A stretch of 64,000 nucleotides of DNA, from assembly GCF_900100955.1 (NCBI RefSeq), contig NZ_FNCC01000021.1, positions 1 to 64,000 of the forward strand, written 5' to 3'. The position numbers and the translations under genes are program-made. The DNA comes from Lentzea fradiae. Lineage in GTDB: Bacteria; Actinomycetota; Actinomycetes; Mycobacteriales; Pseudonocardiaceae. A model generated the notes under the pieces. It searched no databases. It was not told the DNA's origin and saw nothing but the letters and a program-made list of their open reading frames with translations. Of this stretch, positions 59,143-64,000 are shown one piece after another; the first letter of the stretch is position 1; each line of letters opens with the position of its first letter.

Positions 59143-60890
59143 TGACTGTTGAAATCAGCCGGGACCCGTGGGCGACGCTCGATGACCTGTGGGGTATCGA
59201 GGTCAGCGAGGTCGTGGAAGACGGCATCGGGCCGGTAGCGGGCTACGGCAGGTGCTCGACGGAGGACAATCAGGACCCGGAGACGTCCCGCGGCTGGCAG
59301 TTCGGCAACGCGGAGAAGTTCGTCGGGCCGCTGGGTGGTCGGATCGTGGAGGAGTTCTTCGACGTCGGGAAGTCGCGGTCTGTGCCCTGGGAGCGGCGGG
59401 ACGAGGCGTCACGGCTACTGGCAGCGTTGAAGAACCCGCATCGCGGTTGGAATGCCGTTGTCGTGGGGGAAGGGACGAGGTGTTGGTTCGGCAACCAGTT
59501 CTCGTTGATTGCTCCGCGGTTCGAGGCGTACGGCGTTGACCTTTGGGTGCCGGAGTTGGGTGGGAAGTACGACCCGCGTAATCCGTCGCACAAGATGCTG
59601 ATGAGCGTGCTCGGGGGCATGAGCGAGTCCGAGCGTCAGCACGTGCAGGCTCGTGTTCGGGCCGCGATGGACACGCAGGTGCTCAACGAGGGTCGTCACC
59701 AGGGCGGACGAGCGCCGTACGGGTACGTCACGGTGGACGGCGGGCCGCACCCGAACCCGCGCAAGTCGGCGGAGGGCTACCGGCTGCGCGTGCTTGCGAT
59801 CGACGACGAGTCCGCATGGGTCGTCCAGCGCATCTTTGCCGAGTACTTGAGCGGCATGGGCGACCGGGCGATTGCCAACGGACTCAACCGCGACCGGATT
59901 CCGTGTCCGTCCGCGCGACGGCCGGATCAGAACAAGCATCGGCCCGGAGACGGCTGGCAGGGCAGCACGGTGCGGGCGATCGTGGAGAACCCTCGCTACA
60001 CCGGTTATGCCTTCTTCGGACGCTCCACGAAGTACGAGACGCTGCTCGATCCCGACGACGTCTCTGCTGGTCACGTCGTGAGGTTCCGCAAGGCCAGTCC
60101 AGACAGGGTGGTCCGGTCGCGTAATCCGGCGCATCCGAAGATCGTGGAGATCGAGGACTTCACGGCCGCTCAGCTACTGCGGAAGTCGAAGGGAAGCTTG
60201 CGGAGCGCGCGCAAGACGGAGCGGTCCGGGCGTGCGCTGAAACACCGCTACCTGTTCCGCGGTCGTATCCGGTGCGACATCTGCGGGCGGAAGATGGAGG
60301 GCAGCCCACGCAAGAAGGCGATGTATTACCGGTGTCCGGCGCGGACATTGGCTCCGGGATCTCCTGTGCTCGATTCGCATCCTGGCGCGGTCTATTTGAG
60401 AGAGGACGCCCTTCAGGACGCCGTTAACGGCTGGCTGGGGCACGTCTTCGATCGGAAGAACCGGGATCGGACCGTCGCTGCGTTGATGGATTCGCAGGAG
60501 CCGGTGATCCAGATCGGTCGTGATGCGGCGAAGAAGCGGCTCGCTGAGGCGGAAGCAAAGCTGACCAGGTTCCAGAACGCCATCATGGCCGGCGTGGACC
60601 CTGCGGCGCTGGTCGAGGCGATCAACGAGGCACAGGCCGAGAGGCTCGCGTCACGAGCGGCCCTCGACAACGTCCCAGCACCGGTGGAGGTGGACGTCGC
60701 AGAGATCTATGCGGCGATCGACTCGATTGGGGACGTCAGCGCCGCGCTGAGAGGCAGTGCGCCGACGAGACTGGAAGAGCTGTACGAAGCGATAGACCTG
60801 CAAGTCCGGTACAAGCAAAACCCCCACGAAGCTGATGTTTCCATCAACCCCGTGGGGGTGAATAACGCTGGTGTCCGAGGGGGGACTTGA
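59142..60890 (+). CDS. Large serine recombinase (integrase)
   Basis: This 582-residue protein has a catalytic serine S39 in VAGYGRCSTEDNQ, with resolvase-domain arginines in EEFFDVGKSRSVPWERR. A recombinase domain follows (APYGYVTV; YLSGMGDRAIANGLN; NPRYTGYAFFG), then a zinc ribbon (RCDICGRKM and YYRCPAR), and a coiled coil around RLAEAEAKLTRFQNAIM. About 30 residues precede the first strand, which is unusual. The final codons read through the tRNA terminator and into the tRNA gene, so the C-terminus is set by the host site. It would integrate and excise the element at the tRNA-Leu core. GGGAGG precedes the ATG. Confidence 0.92.
   Translation: MTVEISRDPWATLDDLWGIEVSEVVEDGIGPVAGYGRCSTEDNQDPETSRGWQFGNAEKFVGPLGGRIVEEFFDVGKSRSVPWERRDEASRLLAALKNPHRGWNAVVVGEGTRCWFGNQFSLIAPRFEAYGVDLWVPELGGKYDPRNPSHKMLMSVLGGMSESERQHVQARVRAAMDTQVLNEGRHQGGRAPYGYVTVDGGPHPNPRKSAEGYRLRVLAIDDESAWVVQRIFAEYLSGMGDRAIANGLNRDRIPCPSARRPDQNKHRPGDGWQGSTVRAIVENPRYTGYAFFGRSTKYETLLDPDDVSAGHVVRFRKASPDRVVRSRNPAHPKIVEIEDFTAAQLLRKSKGSLRSARKTERSGRALKHRYLFRGRIRCDICGRKMEGSPRKKAMYYRCPARTLAPGSPVLDSHPGAVYLREDALQDAVNGWLGHVFDRKNRDRTVAALMDSQEPVIQIGRDAAKKRLAEAEAKLTRFQNAIMAGVDPAALVEAINEAQAERLASRAALDNVPAPVEVDVAEIYAAIDSIGDVSAALRGSAPTRLEELYEAIDLQVRYKQNPHEADVSINPVGVNNAGVRGGT
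60813..60880. repeat. Right attachment site inside the recombinase end and tRNA
   Basis: This matches copy A (28673-28733) across 47 bases with three differences, then an 11-base instead of a 4-base spacer, then GTGTCCGAGG, which is the 3' end of the tRNA read on the plus strand. The inverted repeat ACCCCCAC/GTGGGGGT acts as the tRNA terminator on the minus strand. The recombinase reading frame passes through the whole site. Confidence 0.85.
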
Positions 60891-60954
60891 ACCCCCACCC
60901 CCTTGCGGGGACTAGCACCTCAAGCTAGCGCGTCTGCCATTCCGCCACCCAGAC
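60869..60954 (-). tRNA. tRNA-Leu(GAG)
   Basis: The minus strand folds as a class II tRNA. The acceptor 5' strand GTCTGGG pairs with CTCGGAC, the D-arm region is GGCGGAATGGCAGACGC, the anticodon stem-loop GCTAG-CTTGAGG-TGCTAG has anticodon GAG, and there is a long variable arm CCCCGCAAGGGG and a TTCAAGT loop. It ends with an encoded CCA. It serves as the integration site: its last nine bases recur at three positions to the left. Confidence 0.95.
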
Positions 60955-61014
60955 TTACGGGGAACAGCATACAGGCCCCCGGGAGGGCCCCGAACGCGGG
61001 GTTACGATCGCCCG

Positions 61015-62103
61015 GTGAAGGTCATCGTCGAGGCCGACGGCGGGTCGCGGGGCAACCCCGGGCCTGCCGGATACGGCGCGGTCGTCCGGGACAAGCTCAG
61101 TGGCGAGACGCTGGCCGAGCGCAAGGGGGCGATCGGGGTCGCCACCAACAACGTCGCCGAGTACCAGGGGCTCATCGCGGGGCTGCGGGCCGCGCGGGAG
61201 CTGGGGGCGGAGACCGTCGACGTGCGGATGGACTCCAAGCTCGTCGTCGAGCAGATGGCCGGGCGGTGGAAGATCAAGCACCCCTCGATGCAGCCTCTCG
61301 CGAAAGAGGCGCAGGGGTTGGTGCGGTCGTTCGCGAAGGTCAGCTTCGAGTGGATTCCGCGGGAGCGGAACCGGCAGGCCGACCGGCTGGCCAACGAAGC
61401 CATGGACGGGGACGAGCCGAAGCAGGCCGGGGAGACCGAGCCGAGCCGGGCCGAGGGGGACAAGCAGCCGCACTGGAGCGGGGCGACGGGGGAGCCGACG
61501 CGGCTGGTCCTGTTGCGGCACGGGCAGACCGCCCTGTCGGTCGAACGCCGGTACTCGGGCCGGGGTGACCACCCGTTGACGGAGCTGGGGCTGGAGCAGG
61601 CTGAACGGGCCGCGGCGCGGCTGTCCAAGATGGACGGCATCGACGCGGTGATCTCGTCGCCTCTCCAGCGGGCGGCGCAGACGGCGCGGAAGCTGGCCGA
61701 CAAGCTCGGCCTCGACGTGGTCACGCACCAGGGGTTGATCGAGACCGACTTCGGGACGTGGGAGGGGCTGACGTTCGCCGAGGCGGCGGAGCGGGACCCG
61801 GAGGTGCACCGGCGGTGGCTTGGTGACACGAGTGTGCGGCCGCCGGGTGGGGAGAGCTTCGACGAGGTGCACGCTCGGGTGCGGAAGGCGCGGACCGACA
61901 TCATCGCCCGGTACGGCGGCAAGACGTTGGTGCTGGTCAGTCATGTCACGCCGATCAAGACGCTGTTGCGGCAGGCGTTGGACGTGGGGCCGCAGTTCCT
62001 GTTCCGGATGCACCTCGACCTGACGGGGGTGTCGGTCGCCGAGTTCTACCCCGACGGGCACGCGTCGGTGAAGCTCGTCAACGACACGTCACACCTCAGC
62101 TGA
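61015..62103 (+). CDS. Bifunctional RNase HI / CobC-like phosphatase
   Basis: This 362-residue fusion has an N-terminal RNase HI domain with the acidic residues D8 (VEADGGSRGNPGPAGYG), E in NNVAEYQGL, D in DVRMDSKLVVEQM and D in NRQADRLANEA. The C-terminal histidine phosphatase domain has the RHGQT motif (LVLLRHGQTALSVERR) and HVTPIKTLL. Family knowledge: in M. tuberculosis the corresponding Rv2228c removes RNA from RNA:DNA hybrids and also has alpha-ribazole phosphatase-like activity in B12 synthesis. It starts at a GTG. It is the expected next gene after the zinc-ribbon protein, from which the mobile region separates it. Confidence 0.93.
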   Translation: MKVIVEADGGSRGNPGPAGYGAVVRDKLSGETLAERKGAIGVATNNVAEYQGLIAGLRAARELGAETVDVRMDSKLVVEQMAGRWKIKHPSMQPLAKEAQGLVRSFAKVSFEWIPRERNRQADRLANEAMDGDEPKQAGETEPSRAEGDKQPHWSGATGEPTRLVLLRHGQTALSVERRYSGRGDHPLTELGLEQAERAAARLSKMDGIDAVISSPLQRAAQTARKLADKLGLDVVTHQGLIETDFGTWEGLTFAEAAERDPEVHRRWLGDTSVRPPGGESFDEVHARVRKARTDIIARYGGKTLVLVSHVTPIKTLLRQALDVGPQFLFRMHLDLTGVSVAEFYPDGHASVKLVNDTSHLS

Positions 62104-62617
62104 CCTTCCGCAGGCGCGGGGTCAGGGCCAGCAGCAGGCGTTCGGCGGCGGCGTCGAGCAGTGCTCGTGCTTGCGGGGTGTCGATGTCCTGGTCCAGCAC
62201 GAACTCGCCGCGGACGACGTGGTCCGCGCCCTTCGCGGCGAGCAGGGGGTGCAGGGCGTAGTCCATCGCGACGAGGAAGCCCTGGCTGCCGCCGGTCGCG
62301 AGGGGGAGGACGGCGCGGCCGCGCAGGGCCTTCTTCGGCAGGAGGTCGAGCAGGGCCTTCACCAGGCCGCTGTAGGCCGCGCGGTAGACGGGGGAGGCGA
62401 CGACGACGCCGTCGGCGGACAGGACGCTGCTCACGGCCTGGGCGATCTCCGGGTCGCGGAGGTCCTCGGTGAGCAGGGACAACGTCGGCAGGGCGCGCAC
62501 GTCGAGCAGCGTCACGTGGTGGCCGGCGGTCCTGAGGACCTCCGTCAGGTGGGCCACGACGAGGCCGGTGGGCGCGGACGGGGACGGGGCTCCGGAGATG
62601 ATCAGCAGGTCGGACAC
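62096..62617 (-). CDS. NADPH-dependent FMN reductase (SsuE-like)
   Basis: This 173-residue flavodoxin-fold protein begins MSDLLIISGAPSPSAPTGLV, with VVVASPVYRAAYSGLVKALLD in the FMN-binding region and LPLATGGSQGFLVAMDYAL. It is the SsuE type that supplies reduced FMN to an alkanesulfonate monooxygenase for sulfur scavenging. A 20-codon leader with adjacent cysteines precedes it, as in sulfur-regulated actinobacterial genes. It converges on the RNase H fusion with 8 bases of overlap. No ssuD is present in the window. Confidence 0.87.
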   Translation of the reverse strand: MSDLLIISGAPSPSAPTGLVVAHLTEVLRTAGHHVTLLDVRALPTLSLLTEDLRDPEIAQAVSSVLSADGVVVASPVYRAAYSGLVKALLDLLPKKALRGRAVLPLATGGSQGFLVAMDYALHPLLAAKGADHVVRGEFVLDQDIDTPQARALLDAAAERLLLALTPRLRKVS

Positions 62618-62654
62618 GGGGCTGCTCCCTGAGGTCGCTATGGGTGGCGGGCGC

Positions 62655-62717
62655 TCAGCGGGGGCAACACAGGCTGGCTGCCACGCGGCCGTAGTCGACG
62701 TGGCGACGTCGTGTCAT
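62655..62717 (-). CDS. Cysteine-containing leader peptide upstream of the FMN reductase
   Basis: This 20-codon frame reads MTRRRHVDYGRVAASLCCPR. The form TRRxHVD...RVAASLC is that of the leader peptides found before sulfur-assimilation genes in Actinobacteria. A pair of Cys codons near the end would stall ribosomes when charged tRNA-Cys is scarce and alter expression of the gene downstream, in analogy with cysteine attenuators described in mycobacteria. It ends 38 bases before the reductase start. Confidence 0.75.
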   Translation of the reverse strand: MTRRRHVDYGRVAASLCCPR

Positions 62718-62785
62718 GACTGAAGAGTCAACCAACGTCCGCACCGGTGGACAACAGCGTCCAGACGCTGGGATATCCTGGGGGC

Positions 62786-63175
62786 GCGGATGAGTCGGCA
62801 GGGCGGCCGCGGCGGGTCACACCGCCGAGGAAAGTCCGGACTCCACAGGGCAGGGTGGTTGCTAACGGCAACCAGGGGTGACCCTCGGGACAGTGCCACA
62901 GAGAACAGACCGCCTCGGCGCGAGCCGAGGTAAGGGTGAAACGGTGGTGTAAGAGACCACCAGCGCCCCAGGTGACTGGGGCGGCTAGGTAAACCCCACC
63001 CGGAGCAAGGCCAAGAGGGCACCGCGAGGTGCCTGCGTGAGCGTTCGAGGGCGGCCCGTCCGATGCTCACGGGTAGGCCGCTAGAGCCTGTCGGCGACGG
63101 CAGGCCCAGATGGATGGTCGCCGCGCGGGAGGAGTTCCCGCGAACAGGATCCGGCTTACATGCCGGCTCATCCGC
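62786..63175 (+). ncRNA. rnpB: RNase P RNA
   Basis: This is a bacterial type A RNase P RNA of about 390 bases. The P1 helix pairs GCGGATGAG at the start with CTCATCCGC at the end. Universally conserved regions are GAGGAAAGTCCGGACTCC near the 5' end and ACAGTGCCACAGAGAACAGA, and AGAGGGCACCGCGAGGTGCC and GAACAGGATCCGGCTTACA near the 3' end. A TATCCT box lies 7-12 bases upstream. It is the catalytic RNA that matures tRNA 5' ends. Antisense open frames over this region are artefacts. Confidence 0.96.
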
Positions 63176-63191
63176 CTGTATGCATGGTGAC

Positions 63192-64000
63192 GTGCTCTCT
63201 CACCTGGAATGCGCCCGTTGCGGCCGCGAACACGATGCCGACGCCGTCCAGAACCTCTGCCACGAGTGCTCGTCGCCGCTGCTGGCCCGCTACGACCTGA
63301 CGAAGGTGGGCAGGCCCACGGCCGAGAACAGCCTGTGGCGCTACCGCGACGTCCTGCCGGTGCGCGAGCCGGACCCGGCGTTCAGCCTCGGCGAGGGCAT
63401 GACGCCGCTCATCGCACTCCCGGCGCTCAGCCGGGCACTCGACGCGCGGGTGCTCATGAAGGACGAGTCGCTCGTCCCGACGGGGTCGTTCAAGGCGCGT
63501 GGTGCGGCGGTCGGGGTGGCGCGGGCCAGGGAGCTGGGGGTCGAGGGCATCAAGATGCCGACGAACGGCAACGCGGGTGCCGCCTGGGCCCTGTACGCGG
63601 TGCGGGCCGGGTTGCGCAGCGTGATCGCCATGCCGGAGGACGCGCCGCTGATCACCCGAGAGGAGGTCCTGGCCAGTGGCGCGGAGCTGCGGGTCGTGCC
63701 GGGCACCATCGCCGACGCCGGGAAGGCGCTCGCGGACGTCGGCCTCTTCGACGCCTCGACGTTGCGCGAGCCGTATCGGATCGAAGGCAAGAAGACGATG
63801 GGTTACGAGATCGCCGAGCAGCTCGGCTGGCGCGTGCCGGACGTGATCGTCTACCCGACCGGCGGCGGGGTCGGGCTCATCGGCATCCACAAGGCGCTGC
63901 ACGAGATGCGCGAGCTCGGCTGGATCGACGGGAAGCTGCCGCGGCTGGTCGCGGTGCAGTCCACCGGGTGCGCGCCGATCGTCCGGGCTTTCGAGCAGAA
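63192..64000 (+). CDS. Threonine synthase, N-terminal part, cut by the window edge
   Basis: This PLP-dependent enzyme converts O-phosphohomoserine to threonine. An N-terminal zinc-finger-like segment (LECARCGREH and LCHECSSPL) is followed by SLGEGMTPL, the PLP lysine in LVPTGSFKARGA, the phosphate loop PTNGNAGAAWALY, and PTGGGVGLIG. The frame is open to the window end (about 269 codons), so the C-terminus is missing. I prefer the GTG of VLSHLECARC; an in-frame ATG four codons earlier (63180) is also possible. The start lies only 5-17 bases after the RNase P RNA, so the two may share transcription. Confidence 0.92.
   Translation, partial: MLSHLECARCGREHDADAVQNLCHECSSPLLARYDLTKVGRPTAENSLWRYRDVLPVREPDPAFSLGEGMTPLIALPALSRALDARVLMKDESLVPTGSFKARGAAVGVARARELGVEGIKMPTNGNAGAAWALYAVRAGLRSVIAMPEDAPLITREEVLASGAELRVVPGTIADAGKALADVGLFDASTLREPYRIEGKKTMGYEIAEQLGWRVPDVIVYPTGGGVGLIGIHKALHEMRELGWIDGKLPRLVAVQSTGCAPIVRAFEQ

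Larger units (their letters stand above)
28725..60880. mobile_element. Composite integrated region: three tandem segments at tRNA-Leu(GAG)
   Basis: Four copies of the core TGTCCGAGG (28725, 34103, 45539 and in the tRNA at 60872) divide this DNA into segments of about 5.4, 11.4 and 15.3 kb. The first three are each followed by the same roughly 110-base arm. Only the third segment has a recombinase and a transfer gene; the first two carry nuclease and ATPase genes of defence type. Several genes (29067-31501 and 46173-48962) are clearly AT-richer than the chromosome. I infer sequential insertions at the tRNA, with recombinase-less (cis-mobilisable) segments to the left of an integrative conjugative element. 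No replication initiator gene is visible. Confidence 0.75.

Noticed and set aside
28673-60880. CRISPR array
   Set aside because: The repeats are few, long and kilobases apart with genes between them, and no cas genes are present.
62714-63070. 118-codon minus-strand frame
   Set aside because: It lies antisense to the RNase P RNA, whose conserved structure explains the sequence.

Overview
The window is high-GC actinobacterial chromosome, most likely from a Pseudonocardiales relative (Lentzea, Saccharothrix or Amycolatopsis type). The evidence is the GC-rich third codon positions, frequent GTG starts, four-base start/stop overlaps, a WhiB-like regulator, DUF5753 helix-turn-helix proteins, and a core gene order resembling the Mycobacterium tuberculosis Rv2228c-Rv2236c block. 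The genus is an inference and was not tested by a search.

Region 1 (1-23.4 kb) is mainly core chromosome. It starts with the edge of an IS982-type transposase and continues with three tandem secreted/membrane zinc metallopeptidase paralogues, a DUF2207 membrane protein, a pair of M16 peptidase subunits and NudC. Next is a four-gene minus-strand operon (16943 down to 9240) with four-base overlaps that encodes the TIGR02677/02678/02680/02679 set, an SMC-like anti-plasmid Wadjet system. After it come cobD, a SURF1 protein, an orphan excisionase-type antitoxin, a fructosamine-kinase-like protein, a low-molecular-weight tyrosine phosphatase, a CobC-type aminotransferase, a Nif3 protein and a coiled-coil/zinc-ribbon protein.

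Region 2 (23.4-28.7 kb) holds a degraded phosphotransferase fragment, a zinc-type dehydrogenase divergent from its probable MarR regulator (with visible operator repeats), an HNH endonuclease and a 14-helix MFS exporter.

Region 3 (28.7-60.9 kb) is a roughly 32-kb mobile region inserted at the 3' end of a tRNA-Leu(GAG) gene. Three copies of an att-like unit occur at 28.7, 34.1 and 45.5 kb. Each has the 9-base tRNA-end core TGTCCGAGG, a conserved arm of about 110 bases and a strong hairpin; a fourth core lies in the tRNA itself. They divide the region into three segments. Segment 1 has an AT-richer three-gene PIN-nuclease operon followed by gene relics. Segment 2 has an NB-ARC/TPR ATPase divergent from a restriction-like nuclease, a large unknown protein, and a helicase / EVE-nuclease / GIY-YIG operon. 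Segment 3 has an AT-richer STAND ATPase with an Mrr-like nuclease end, then a conjugative-element module of regulators, small membrane proteins, an FtsK/TraB-type translocase and a large serine recombinase whose 3' end runs into the tRNA. Only segment 3 has a recombinase. The layout suggests stepwise accretion of recombinase-less defence cassettes beside an integrative element, and I consider this the most interesting feature of the window.

Region 4 (60.9-64 kb) returns to core chromosome: the tRNA, an RNase HI/CobC-like phosphatase fusion, an SsuE-type FMN reductase with a cysteine-containing leader peptide, the RNase P RNA, and the start of threonine synthase.
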